DNA of 38,162 bases, taken from assembly GCF_002217435.1 (NCBI RefSeq), contig NZ_MUHF01000017.1, forward strand, positions 1 through 38,162. Reading direction: 5' to 3'. Each line of letters starts with the position of its first letter. The first letter of the stretch is position 1. This document shows, piece by piece, positions 16,688 through 25,135 of the stretch. The notes beneath the pieces were generated by a model that saw only the letters and a list, made by a program, of their open reading frames with translations, was not told the origin of the DNA and searched no databases. The DNA comes from Flavobacterium reichenbachii (GTDB taxonomy: Bacteria; Bacteroidota; Bacteroidia; Flavobacteriales; Flavobacteriaceae). Made by a program: the position numbers and the translations under genes.

Positions 16688-17650
16688 ATGAGTTTAGTCA
16701 AATATTTGATTTTTTCCTTTTTGATGATGGGTGGGGTTTTAAATGCACAATTTGTAAAACAACACGGACAGCTCAATGTTAAAGGAACACAGCTTGTAGA
16801 TAAAAACGATAATCCAATTGTACTGCGAGGGATGAGTTTTGGATGGCATAGTATGTGGCCGCGATTTTATAACGAAAAAGCAGTAAGCTGGTTAAAAAAA
16901 GATTTTAGCTGTAATGTCGTCCGCGCAGCTATGGGAATCGAATTAGGGGAGCATTCGTATAGTAAAGATCCCGAATTTTCAAAAGAAAAAATAGAAGCAG
17001 TTATTGAGGGAGCTATTAAGTCTGATATTTACGTGATTATAGATTGGCACAGTCATAATGTTAACCTGAAAGAAGCTAAAGAGTTTTTTGCTTTCATTTC
17101 TAAAAAATATGCAAAATACCCCAATATAATATATGAGATATTTAATGAACCTGATTATGAAACCTGGGCAGAAGTAAAATCTTATTCAGAAGAATTAATA
17201 AAGATTATTAGAGAAAATGATTCTCGTAATATTATTTTGGTCGGCTGTCCGCATTGGGATCAGGATATAGATCTTCCAGCGTCGGATCCAATTAAAGGTT
17301 ATTCTAATATAATGTATACCATGCATTTTTACGCCGCCACTCACGGCAAAGAATTGCGAGACAGAACAGATAAGGCAATAGAAAGCGGACTTCCTGTCTT
17401 TATTTCCGAATCTGCAGGTATGGAAGCTTCTGGTGATGGACCTTTAAATGTAAAAGCATGGCAGGAATATATTGACTGGATGGAATCGCGAAAATTAAGC
17501 TGGATTACATGGTCGGTTTCTGATAAAGATGAAACCTGCTCAATATTAAAAAAAACAGCAAAATCAGAAGGAAAATGGAAAGACGAAGATTTGAAAGAAT
17601 CCGGAATCAAAGTCCGTGAATTTTTGAGAAAGTATAACAATCCAAAATAA
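16688..17650 (+). CDS. GH5 (subfamily 2-like) endo-beta-1,4-glycanase
   Basis: A 320-aa GH5 enzyme with a type I signal peptide (cleaved near NAQ, residue 21). The pattern LRGMSFGWHSMWPRFYN, IIDWHSHN (120-124), YEIFNEP with acid/base E154, MYTMHFYAATHG and VFISESAG with nucleophile E241 matches the GH5_2 endoglucanase group. It ends with ITWSVSDKDETCSIL. In this locus it probably cuts glucose-containing stretches of glucomannan, although GH5 activity cannot be settled between glucanase and mannanase by sequence alone. It differs clearly from the GH5 at the left end of the window, which has NWEW/TMHIW mannanase motifs. It is the last gene of the rightward PUL arm; a terminator follows. Confidence 0.88.
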   Translation: MSLVKYLIFSFLMMGGVLNAQFVKQHGQLNVKGTQLVDKNDNPIVLRGMSFGWHSMWPRFYNEKAVSWLKKDFSCNVVRAAMGIELGEHSYSKDPEFSKEKIEAVIEGAIKSDIYVIIDWHSHNVNLKEAKEFFAFISKKYAKYPNIIYEIFNEPDYETWAEVKSYSEELIKIIRENDSRNIILVGCPHWDQDIDLPASDPIKGYSNIMYTMHFYAATHGKELRDRTDKAIESGLPVFISESAGMEASGDGPLNVKAWQEYIDWMESRKLSWITWSVSDKDETCSILKKTAKSEGKWKDEDLKESGIKVREFLRKYNNPK

Positions 17651-17668
17651 AAATATTTTTATCTCTAT

Positions 17669-17698
17669 AAGCCTGTCATTGTACAGGCTTTTTTTTTT
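17669..17698 (+). terminator. Intrinsic terminator at the end of the PUL
   Basis: An 8-bp perfect stem (AAGCCTGT at 17669-17676 with ACAGGCTT at 17683-17690, 6-nt loop) runs into eight further T residues. Confidence 0.85.
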
Positions 17699-18241
17699 GG
17701 ACTTGTTTGTTGTTTGTTCAAAATGTAAAGTTGTACATGTAATACTAAAAAGGTCTGCAGTGTTATTATTTTGTAAGAATTGTTCTTAGTACTTGATTTT
17801 TTTTAATCACTAATTTCAAAGATGTGTTTTGTGTTTTTTAATTTAATTTTGTTAATCACCCCTATTTTTTTATAGGGTGTAGTGATTTTGCTTGTGTTTT
17901 TTGATTGATTATTTCTTTATTTTCTTATTTTTTTAATCCAAACCCCTTGTTTTTACATTGTAAAACTGCAAATTGTGTTGTTGAATTTTTAAAATTGAAT
18001 CGATATAAATATCAAATAACGATTATTGAGAAGTAAATTTTTGTAATCCATAATTCTTGCTGTAAAACATTAAAAAAGTAGTTTTCAATTCTTTTACTCA
18101 TACAAAAGTTAATAAATTCGCTAAGGAAAATGAAGAGAGACGAGGGGTGAATTTGAGGTTTTAGAAATGACTATACTATTAAATAGATATATAAACGATT
18201 AACTAACCAGAATCAATTAATAACTAAAAACCAAGTAAAAC
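17699..18241. other. Gene-free AT-rich stretch before the porin gene
   Basis: No coding region is evident here. A -7-like TAATTTTG lies at 17844-17851, followed by a CCCTAT/ATAGGG hairpin at 17860-17877 with an all-T loop. The last 45 bp before the porin include TTAACTAACCA (18199-18209), the same 11-mer found 10 nt before susC. The stretch may be a long porin leader or hide a small RNA; nothing decides between these. Confidence 0.4.
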
Positions 18242-19297
18242 ATGAAAAAAGTATTACATGTATTAGCCGCAATGTTAACGAGTTCTTTTGCATTTGCTCA
18301 AGATGATACAGAAACCAAATCACCACCAGCAACAACATTTTCAGGTTCTGCTGATGCCTATTACAAATATGATTTTTCAAAGCAGCAAAATGGATTAACG
18401 AGCTTCACCAACTCACAAGATTCATTTGAATTAGGTATGGCTTCTATACAAGCAGGACACACATTCGGAAAAGCGTCTGTTTTTGTAGACTTAGGTTTTG
18501 GAACCAGAGCAGAAGAGTTTTCATATAATGAAGAGAATACAAAGTTCATAATAAAACAATTATACTTTACGTATAATCTTACAGACAAATTCAAAGTAGT
18601 ATTTGGTAGTTTTGGAACTCATATTGGCTACGAAGTATTGGATGCTATAGGGAATAAAAATTACAGTATGTCATATGCATTCTCATATGGTCCGTTCTTT
18701 AACACTGGGATAAAAGCACAGTATACATCTGGTAAATTTACTGCGATGTTTGGAGTTACAAACCCAACAGATTTTAAGTCTGCAATGGATACCGGATCTA
18801 AACAAAAAACGTTCATAGGACAAGTAGGATATATTGGAGAAAAAGGAAGCGCTTATTTGAATTTTACTTCAGGAAGCTCAAACCCTCTATCTGATGAGAA
18901 TAAAACGCAAATTGATTTTGTCGCGTCACAAGCCATAAGCGATAGTTTTTCATTAGGATTTAATGCAACTTATGCTAAAGCTACAAATGATTTTGACAGC
19001 ACTTTAGATGGCGAATGGTTTTCTGTAGTAGGTTATGCTAATTATGCATTTAGTGAATCTTTAAGTCTTGCCTACAGAATGGAATATTTTGATGCAAAAG
19101 ACGCTTTAAATTTAGGTACGTTAAATGGTTCAAGTGTATTTGCTAATACAGCGTCATTAAATTATAAAGTTGGAAAACTAACTATAATTCCAGAGCTGAG
19201 ATACGATGCAGCTTCTGAAGATATTTTTGCAGATAAAAATGCATTGCCAACCGGAGGAACATTCTTTGGTTTACTTGCAACAACATACTCTTTCTAG
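18242..19297 (+). CDS. Outer-membrane beta-barrel porin (BBP2/OmpL-like)
   Basis: A 351-aa outer-membrane protein with a type I signal peptide (MKKVLHVLAAMLTSSFAFAQ). The mature part is alternating amphipathic beta strands rich in Gly, Phe and Tyr (SGSADAYYKYDF, FVDLGFGTRAEEF, QLYFTYNLTDKFKVVFGSF, SYGPFFNTGIKAQYTSGKFT) and ends in TYSF with the terminal aromatic typical of barrels. It resembles the putative beta-barrel porin-2 family. Substrate is unknown. It is monocistronic: a 590-bp non-coding stretch lies upstream and a terminator downstream. Homologues are often near ammonium-transport genes in related genomes in my recollection, but no such gene is here. Confidence 0.75.
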   Translation: MKKVLHVLAAMLTSSFAFAQDDTETKSPPATTFSGSADAYYKYDFSKQQNGLTSFTNSQDSFELGMASIQAGHTFGKASVFVDLGFGTRAEEFSYNEENTKFIIKQLYFTYNLTDKFKVVFGSFGTHIGYEVLDAIGNKNYSMSYAFSYGPFFNTGIKAQYTSGKFTAMFGVTNPTDFKSAMDTGSKQKTFIGQVGYIGEKGSAYLNFTSGSSNPLSDENKTQIDFVASQAISDSFSLGFNATYAKATNDFDSTLDGEWFSVVGYANYAFSESLSLAYRMEYFDAKDALNLGTLNGSSVFANTASLNYKVGKLTIIPELRYDAASEDIFADKNALPTGGTFFGLLATTYSF

Positions 19298-19330
19298 AGA
19301 TAAAGATTGATATTTTTTTTTTTTTTTTGG

Positions 19331-19368
19331 AGCTGTCGATACATACTAATGTTTTGGCAGCTTTTTTA
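19331..19368 (+). terminator. Probable terminator after the porin gene
   Basis: AGCTGTC (19331-19337) can pair with GGCAGCT (19356-19362) around an 18-nt loop, followed by TTTTTT. The preceding poly-T run (about 19313-19328) is also notable. Confidence 0.6.
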
Positions 19369-19504
19369 TTTTTACAATTAATACATATTGATTAGATTAC
19401 AAAGAAGTAATCTTGAAGCGCTGCGAATGTTTAAGGTTTGATAAATAGATTTAAAGCCGTCAATTATTCATAAAAAAGAACTTCTCATTCTGCCATTCTA
19501 TAAC

Positions 19505-19549
19505 AAAAAAAAGCCCAGATTCTGTGATTCAGAAATCTGGACTTTTTTT
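19505..19549. terminator. Bidirectional terminator between porin and amidase genes
   Basis: A run of A, then CCAGATT...AATCTGG and CTG/CAG pairing, then a run of T gives a hairpin flanked by A and T tracts, usable on both strands. It lies 17 nt after the amidase stop on the minus strand, between convergent genes. Confidence 0.75.
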
Positions 19550-19565
19550 ATTCTAAGAAAGAATA

Positions 19566-20471
19566 CTATTGAATTTGTTTTTTGTAAATAGAATAAATAG
19601 TATCAATTGTTTTTCTATCTAAAACAGAAGTGTTGTCAGTCTGTATATAATGCAGTTTAAAAGCTTGAATCGCTGCAGCGAGATTCTTGGTGTTATAACC
19701 TATAATTCTCAGAGCAGGTTCTATTTTAAAATCAAAAGGAGCTTCTTCCAAAACGGCATCCGGCCAGATTCCAAATCCTTTTTCTGCTAAAGTTTTCCAA
19801 GGAAATAAAGCACTCGGATCCTGTTTTCTTCCTGGTGCAATATCGGCGTGGCCTAAGATATTTTGCGTAGGAATGTTATAATCTTTTTTTAGTTTTGTTA
19901 AAAGAGCTACCAAACTGCTTATTTGTGCTTCGGTAAATGGCTTGAACCCGTTGTTGTCTAATTCAATTCCGATAGAAGAAGAGTTGAGGTCAGTGTTTTT
20001 TCCCCAAGTAGAGTTACCTGCATGCCAGGCTCTCAAATAATCATTCAGCATCTGAACCACTTTTCCATTTTCAGAGATAATATAATGAGAACTTACCTGA
20101 GTTCTGGTTTTTGTAAAAGTATTAATGGTCTGCTGAATAGAATCCTGAGCTGTATGATGGATAATGATAAAACTTGGTTTTCTTAAATTAAAGTTGACTG
20201 TTCCAATCCATTCTGTGCTTATACCATTTAATAGAGAAGTAGATCCTGTTTTTGATATTGAATCTTTTACTATGCCTAATTGCTGTGCGTAAGTAGTGTC
20301 AATTGCCAAAGGACTTACAGAAGGAATTTGTTGCGCTTCTTTGCTGGTAATCTGGTTTTCTAAAGTTTTAAGCTGTTGATCGTATGCTTTTTCAGTAGTT
20401 TTATAAGGGTTCGTAGAGCAAGAAGCCATTATAATTGCTAAAATCAGATAACAAAAATGTTTTTTTGCCAT
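19566..20471 (-). CDS. N-acetylmuramoyl-L-alanine amidase lipoprotein (Amidase_2/AmpD-like)
   Basis: A 301-aa zinc amidase that cleaves the bond between MurNAc and L-Ala of the peptidoglycan stem, for wall turnover or recycling. The lipobox MASC makes C18 the lipidated residue; STNPYK after it is not acidic, so a periplasmic location is favoured. After a helical linker (about 25-85) the Amidase_2 domain carries FIIIHHTAQ (zinc ligand H105), GIELDN (E170), ILGHADIAPGRKQDPSALFPW (zinc ligand H208, K216, zinc ligand D218). The C-terminal 80 aa resemble a peptidoglycan-binding helical tail (LRIIGYNTKNLAAAIQAFKLHY). It is the third gene of the leftward rimO operon. Confidence 0.92.
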   Translation of the reverse strand: MAKKHFCYLILAIIMASCSTNPYKTTEKAYDQQLKTLENQITSKEAQQIPSVSPLAIDTTYAQQLGIVKDSISKTGSTSLLNGISTEWIGTVNFNLRKPSFIIIHHTAQDSIQQTINTFTKTRTQVSSHYIISENGKVVQMLNDYLRAWHAGNSTWGKNTDLNSSSIGIELDNNGFKPFTEAQISSLVALLTKLKKDYNIPTQNILGHADIAPGRKQDPSALFPWKTLAEKGFGIWPDAVLEEAPFDFKIEPALRIIGYNTKNLAAAIQAFKLHYIQTDNTSVLDRKTIDTIYSIYKKQIQ

Positions 20472-20503
20472 GGTTGGTATAATTTAAGTTGAAGTTTATA
20501 ACG

Positions 20504-21037
20504 TTATTCTTCAGCTTTTGGTGTTTCTATATCTTCTTTTTTCTCTTTAGAATCTTTTTTCTTTTTTGACTTAGTTTTTTTAACTTCTTTAAAATTAGCC
20601 ATAAAAGTGTTGTACTTTTCTATTTGGTCCGGGCTTAAAAAGGCATTGACTTTTTTTGTTGTGCTGTCTCTTAACGCTTTTATCTGCTCCATTTTTTCGT
20701 CTTGACTGCTGCTTTCGTTTTTCAAAAGAATTCCTTGCTCTCTCATACTGTCCGAAAGAACATTAGTAATTGCAATGGCTTGCAGGTCATCAAGATTTAC
20801 CTCAGGTTTCATTTGTTCCACAATTTTCGCAGCGATTTCTTCTACAGGAACTTCTTTAGGCTTGCTTGGAGTACTTTGCTGTCCTTGCATCATACTTCTG
20901 TCCATTCCCATTCCGTTGCCTCTTCCATAACCACCGCCGCCGTATCCGTTATTATATCCGTTTCCGTATTGAGCTGAAACAGAATTAAAGCAGCATAAGC
21001 TAAAAACTAAAAGAAATAAAGATTTTATAGGTCTCAT
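20504..21037 (-). CDS. Small exported Gly/Tyr-rich protein with Spy-like helical region (unknown)
   Basis: A 177-aa protein I do not recognise by name. A signal peptide (cleaved near SVSAQ, residue 23) is followed by a Gly/Asn/Tyr-rich segment (about 24-45) and a Met-rich patch. Residues about 60-150 are helical, with LDDLQAIAITNVLSDSMRE, EKMEQIKALRDSTTKKV and LSPDQIEKYNTFM. The spacing recalls LTxxQ/Spy-type periplasmic chaperones, but the exact motif is missing. The tail (about 151-177) is a Lys/Glu-rich charged stretch. It lies 40 nt after rimO and 32 nt before the amidase, in one operon. An envelope role is only a guess. Confidence 0.7.
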   Translation of the reverse strand: MRPIKSLFLLVFSLCCFNSVSAQYGNGYNNGYGGGGYGRGNGMGMDRSMMQGQQSTPSKPKEVPVEEIAAKIVEQMKPEVNLDDLQAIAITNVLSDSMREQGILLKNESSSQDEKMEQIKALRDSTTKKVNAFLSPDQIEKYNTFMANFKEVKKTKSKKKKDSKEKKEDIETPKAEE

Positions 21038-21077
21038 AAAGTATTTTATCTAAGGTTAGCAAATTTATAAGGTAAAT

Positions 21078-22391
21078 TTAAGCAGGTTCTCCGTATAAAT
21101 CAAATTCTGTTGCTTCAATTATCTTGATATTAACAAAATCACCAGTTTTTACATAATATTTAGAGGCGTCAATTAACACTTCGTTGTCTACATCGGGGCT
21201 GTCAAATTCTGTTCTTCCAACAAAATGAGCTCCTTCTTTTCTGTCAATGATACATTTAAAAACTCTTCCCACTTTTTCCTGATTCATGTCCCAGGAAATT
21301 TGCGACTGAAGTTCCATGATTTCATTAGCACGAGCTTGTTTTACATCATCCGGAACATCATCTTCAAGTAAGTAAGCGTGTGTGTTTTCCTCATGTGAAT
21401 AAGCAAAACAACCCATTCTGTCAAATTTCATTTCCTGAACAAAATCTTTCAAAATTTCAAAATCTTCTTGTGTTTCACCTGGATAACCAACAATTAATGT
21501 TGTTCTGATTGCTATTCCCGGAACTGCAGCACGGAAATCTTTTAATAATTGTGTAGTCTTTGCTTGCGTTGTACCGCGTCGCATCGATTTTAAAATATTA
21601 TCCGAAATATGCTGTAACGGAATATCAATATAATTACAGATTTTCGGCTCGCGTTTCATTAACTCCAAAACATCCATCGGGAAACCTGTTGGGTATGCAT
21701 AATGCAGACGAATCCATTCTATTCCTTCTACTTTTGCTAATGCTTCTAGAAGTTCTGCAAGATTTCTCTTTTTATAAATATCAAGACCATAATAAGTTAA
21801 GTCTTGTGCAATTAAAATAAGTTCTTTAACTCCATTTTTTGCTAAGCCTTCAGTTTCTTTTACCAATTTTTCAATAGGTTGAGAAATATGTTTTCCTCGC
21901 ATCAAAGGAATAGCGCAAAAACTGCAAGGACGATCACATCCTTCTGCAATTTTTAAATAAGCATAATTTTTTGGAGTAGTAGTTAAACGTTCTCCTAGTA
22001 ATTCATGTTTATAATCGGCTCCTAAAGCCTTTAATAATAATGGTAATTCTGTTGTGCCAAAATACTGATCCACATTCGGAATCTCTTTTTCTAAGTCTGG
22101 TCTGTAACGTTCAGATAAACATCCAGTTACAAAAACCTTGTCAACAAGTCCTCTGTCTTTTTTATCGGCATATTCCAAAATCATATTTACTGATTCTGCT
22201 TTGGCATTGTCAATAAACCCGCAAGTGTTAATTACAATAATGTTTCCTTCTCTTTCTGCTGGAGCCTCATGTTCAACTTCTTTTCCGTTTGCACGAAGCT
22301 GTCCCATCAGTACTTCACTGTCATAAACATTTTTAGAACACCCAAGAGTGATTACGTTAATTTTGTTCTTTTTTAAAGACTTGGTTCTCAT
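21078..22391 (-). CDS. rimO: Ribosomal protein S12 methylthiotransferase RimO
   Basis: A 437-aa radical-SAM methylthiotransferase that modifies the conserved aspartate of ribosomal protein S12 to beta-methylthio-Asp. The N-terminal UPF0004 domain has three cluster cysteines (C18, C57, C91, in TLGCSKN, INTCGF, TGCLSERY). The radical SAM core carries CDRPCSFC (C152, C156, C159), with GKHISQP after it. A C-terminal TRAM domain (about 370-437) ends the protein. The ALGADYKHELLGERLTTTPKNYAYLKIAEGCD-type linker separates RimO from MiaB by memory, and I rate RimO clearly more likely. It heads a leftward operon; a -7 box lies 20 bp upstream. Confidence 0.95.
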   Translation of the reverse strand: MRTKSLKKNKINVITLGCSKNVYDSEVLMGQLRANGKEVEHEAPAEREGNIIVINTCGFIDNAKAESVNMILEYADKKDRGLVDKVFVTGCLSERYRPDLEKEIPNVDQYFGTTELPLLLKALGADYKHELLGERLTTTPKNYAYLKIAEGCDRPCSFCAIPLMRGKHISQPIEKLVKETEGLAKNGVKELILIAQDLTYYGLDIYKKRNLAELLEALAKVEGIEWIRLHYAYPTGFPMDVLELMKREPKICNYIDIPLQHISDNILKSMRRGTTQAKTTQLLKDFRAAVPGIAIRTTLIVGYPGETQEDFEILKDFVQEMKFDRMGCFAYSHEENTHAYLLEDDVPDDVKQARANEIMELQSQISWDMNQEKVGRVFKCIIDRKEGAHFVGRTEFDSPDVDNEVLIDASKYYVKTGDFVNIKIIEATEFDLYGEPA

Positions 22392-22410
22392 ACTTTTATA
22401 AATTGGAGTG

Positions 22411-22418
22411 CAAAATTA
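22411..22418 (-). promoter_or_regulatory. -7 box for the rimO operon
   Basis: On the minus strand TAATTTTG (plus-strand caaaatta) fits the TAnnTTTG consensus and lies 20 bp before the rimO ATG, so the leader would be about 13 nt. No well-spaced -33 TTG was found. Confidence 0.55.
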
Positions 22419-22494
22419 CACTTTTTTATTCAAACACCGCTTGTTTCCCTTTCATTTAGGTGTTTTTTATGAAGCTGTTTTGTGTTTTATTAGG

Positions 22495-22527
22495 CAAAAA
22501 AAAATCCGCCAAGTGTTGCTTGACGGA
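22495..22527 (-). terminator. Intrinsic terminator after the FadL-type gene
   Basis: Read on the minus strand, TCCGTCAAG pairs with CTTGGCGGA (plus 22519-22527 and 22505-22513; one G-U pair, 5-nt loop), then a run of about ten T residues. Confidence 0.85.
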
Positions 22528-22553
22528 AATTTCTTCATCTATTTATTTCCTAA

Positions 22554-24056
22554 TTACAATTCAAATAATAAAGTCAGTGATACATTGTTTAATGTTGACT
22601 GAATGCTTGGTGCTTGTGTGAATCCGGTTGCAAAAAATCCCTGATTTGATTTTCTGTCTGAATACGAATAGGCTAAATCTACTTTTGTTCCTCCAAAGTT
22701 ATATCCTAAACCGGCAGAGTAGCTTGTTAAATCTCCAATAGTAGTTTTGTCTTTGTATGGACTTCCTTCATAACGATATCCGCCGCGTAAGCTTAATTGT
22801 TTTATTTTATATTCAGCTCCAACTCTTAATTCTCCATTAGCAGTTAAATCGTTGCTAATTGTGTTGTTAACTGATCTAAATCCTAGGTCATTTGTAGGTT
22901 TGTATTTAGTATTTCCATAATCTTTAATCGAATAATCTATACTAATTAAACCAGATTTCCCAAAAATATATGCACCGCTAAATGTTACTTTTCCAGGAGT
23001 TTGTAAAGTATAAGGCTCGTAAACATTTACAAGGTCAGGATTTACAGAGGCGTTCATGGACTGGCCTCCGCTAGCTTGTCTTGTAGAATATAAACTTTGA
23101 GAAAGCTCGTCGTATAATTCGTACCAAGTGTTAGATTCATATGCTAAACCAAGTCTAAATGAATCTGTAATCTTGGCAATCGCTCCAAGCTGAAAAGAAA
23201 ACCCGTTTCCGTAAGTATATAGATCATTGTTAAAACGTACATTATGGACTGTTTCATCTGCTCCCAGAGTGTTTCCGTTAGTTTCGTAAAAACTAGTGGT
23301 TCTTCTATAGTCTGTTACATGAACATTTAAGTTAGCTCCAAAATAAAAACGATCATCGTAAGAAGTTCCAATATTAAAGCTTAGTTTACTGTTGTAGCCG
23401 CTGCTGTATATTTCATTTTGTTGAAAATATCTTCCTCCACTTGTGGTATTAGAAGTATATTGGGTGTTATTGTCTGTGTCTGCTACAGGATTAATAACAA
23501 ATCCATAATATCCTAAATAAGCCTGTTGTTCATCAAAAAGCATGTCTCTGTAATCTATTCCTGTAATGTCTCCCAATGGAATTCCGTTAGCATAAGTTGT
23601 AAAATAACTGCTAATTGAGTTTGTTGGGTTCATTCCTGACGAAAAAATTCTGTTGTTGAAATTGTTCGTGTTTTCATAAGAAGCACCAATTGTTACTTTT
23701 GACCACTTTGTATTTGGATTTCTGCTATTAAAAACAAAAACACCGCCAGCCTGATTTAGAATGAAAGAATTTTTATCATCAGTTGTGTTAGATCCGAAAT
23801 AATTAGAATCGTTTGAGATGCTTTGATTGCTAAGGGTTATTCCAACCTGATTATTGTTGAAGATTGCAGAACCGGCAGGATTGACACTGATGGAAGATAA
23901 ATCTCCTCCAACAGCTCCAAATGCGCCACTCATAGCTCTAAATCTGGCAGTTCCGGTTAAGTTATCTTGTGCATAACGTACAGCATCAGATACATCTTGT
24001 GAATGTGAAACGCTGAAAGTTAGTCCTGCGATTAATAGGAATATTATTTTTTTCAT
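22554..24056 (-). CDS. OmpP1/FadL/TodX-type outer-membrane transporter
   Basis: A 500-aa outer-membrane barrel related to the FadL family, which takes up hydrophobic compounds. A signal peptide (MKKIIFLLIAGLTFSVSHSQ) precedes DVSDAVRYAQDNLTGTARFRAMSGAF and the conserved AVGGDLSSISVNPAGSAIF segment near residues 43-67, which corresponds to the N-terminal hatch with the NPAG motif. The remainder is beta-strand repeats with YSYSDRKSNQGFF near the end and a terminal LLFEL. The ligand is unknown. It follows the low-complexity lipoprotein gene by 48 nt on the same strand and ends at a strong terminator, so the two probably form one transcript. Confidence 0.85.
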   Translation of the reverse strand: MKKIIFLLIAGLTFSVSHSQDVSDAVRYAQDNLTGTARFRAMSGAFGAVGGDLSSISVNPAGSAIFNNNQVGITLSNQSISNDSNYFGSNTTDDKNSFILNQAGGVFVFNSRNPNTKWSKVTIGASYENTNNFNNRIFSSGMNPTNSISSYFTTYANGIPLGDITGIDYRDMLFDEQQAYLGYYGFVINPVADTDNNTQYTSNTTSGGRYFQQNEIYSSGYNSKLSFNIGTSYDDRFYFGANLNVHVTDYRRTTSFYETNGNTLGADETVHNVRFNNDLYTYGNGFSFQLGAIAKITDSFRLGLAYESNTWYELYDELSQSLYSTRQASGGQSMNASVNPDLVNVYEPYTLQTPGKVTFSGAYIFGKSGLISIDYSIKDYGNTKYKPTNDLGFRSVNNTISNDLTANGELRVGAEYKIKQLSLRGGYRYEGSPYKDKTTIGDLTSYSAGLGYNFGGTKVDLAYSYSDRKSNQGFFATGFTQAPSIQSTLNNVSLTLLFEL

Positions 24057-24104
24057 TTAGATAAATTATTAAGTGAATTTTAGATTTGAAATGAAGAGGT
24101 TAAA

Positions 24105-25115
24105 CTATCTTCTTCCGCCTCCACCTCCGCCTCCGCCGTAAGATCTACCGCCTCCGCCTCCGCCGCCAGATGATCTCATGCTTCCTCCTCCGCTGTTGTT
24201 CATAGAACGTGACGGGCTAGGAGAGTAAGTTCTTGATGAGTTACTGTTGCTATTAGTGTTGTTGTAGTTGTAATTTCTGTTTGTGGCAGCACTGCTGCTA
24301 GATCTTCTGTTGTAATTATTATTAGAGTTGCTGTAATCCTGAGAGCTGCTTCTTCTATTTGTAAAAGTAGGGCTTGAATTTCTATTATTTACAGTCGAAC
24401 TTCTTCTAAAATCAGTGTAGCTGTTAGATCTGTTAGTGTTGTAATTTCTATTTGTGGTGTAACTTCTGTTTGAATTGTAGCTTCTGCTTGAAGTATAATT
24501 TCTGTTGTAAGCATAATTTCTTCCTCCGTAATAAGCGGCAGAGCCTCTTCTTCCGTAGCTGTAGTTGTAATTGTTGTAGCCGTAATATGCAGGTCTTCCC
24601 CAATAGCCGGGATAACCTCCCCAAGCATATCCAGGTCCCCAATATCCAGGGTATCCCCATCCATAACCAGAATATCCCCAGTAGTCACCGTAACCCCAGC
24701 CTCCGTAGCCCCAGCCAAATCCATATCCTGGGTAACCCCAGCCCATAGAAAGACCCCATGAAGGATTAGAATACACATTTACAGCAACTTCGCTATTACT
24801 GCTTCCCCAGGCAGGATATGCAGTATTGGCTGTTTCTGTGCTGTCATTTTCGGCGTAATTGGTGTAATTGTCTACATCTGTAAAGATTTCAGTAGGTTGA
24901 TTATCATCTTGTAATGATCTAAAGTAATCCTTATATTGATTATTGTTGTTTGTGGTATTTGTTTGGGCATACGTGTTTCTTCGATTACCATATACACCAT
25001 CATTGTCATTGTATGATGTATTTTGGTATGAACCACACGATGCTGCTAAAAAGCTCAGCAATCCAATTAAGTAAAAACGAGCAGAATTTCGGCGAAGAGA
25101 AATATTAGTTTTCAT
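24105..25115 (-). CDS. Low-complexity lipoprotein with Gly/Tyr/Trp- and Ser/Asn/Arg-rich regions (unknown)
   Basis: A 336-aa lipoprotein (AASC lipobox, C27) I cannot assign. Residues about 28-115 are polar and acidic (FTDVDNYTNYAENDSTE). Residues about 118-190 are extreme Gly/Tyr/Trp/Pro repeats (short GWGYPGYG-type units). Residues about 190-310 are Asn/Ser/Arg/Tyr-rich (NRNY, RSSS units). The last 30 are poly-Gly with SYGGG and a terminal RR. Such composition suggests a disordered, adhesive or phase-separating envelope protein. Other long frames over the region are composition artefacts. It lies just upstream of the FadL-type gene and shares an intergenic region with proS, with an overlapping pair of -7 boxes. 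Confidence 0.72.
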   Translation of the reverse strand: MKTNISLRRNSARFYLIGLLSFLAASCGSYQNTSYNDNDGVYGNRRNTYAQTNTTNNNNQYKDYFRSLQDDNQPTEIFTDVDNYTNYAENDSTETANTAYPAWGSSNSEVAVNVYSNPSWGLSMGWGYPGYGFGWGYGGWGYGDYWGYSGYGWGYPGYWGPGYAWGGYPGYWGRPAYYGYNNYNYSYGRRGSAAYYGGRNYAYNRNYTSSRSYNSNRSYTTNRNYNTNRSNSYTDFRRSSTVNNRNSSPTFTNRRSSSQDYSNSNNNYNRRSSSSAATNRNYNYNNTNSNSNSSRTYSPSPSRSMNNSGGGSMRSSGGGGGGGRSYGGGGGGGGRR

Positions 25116-25135
25116 ATCTGTGGTGTTTTTTATTG

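Noticed and set aside
24389..24778. A separate 129-aa coding frame inside the low-complexity lipoprotein gene
   Set aside because: It exists only because Gly/Tyr/Asn-rich codons give open shifted frames; it has no start context and the main frame has a clear lipoprotein signal.
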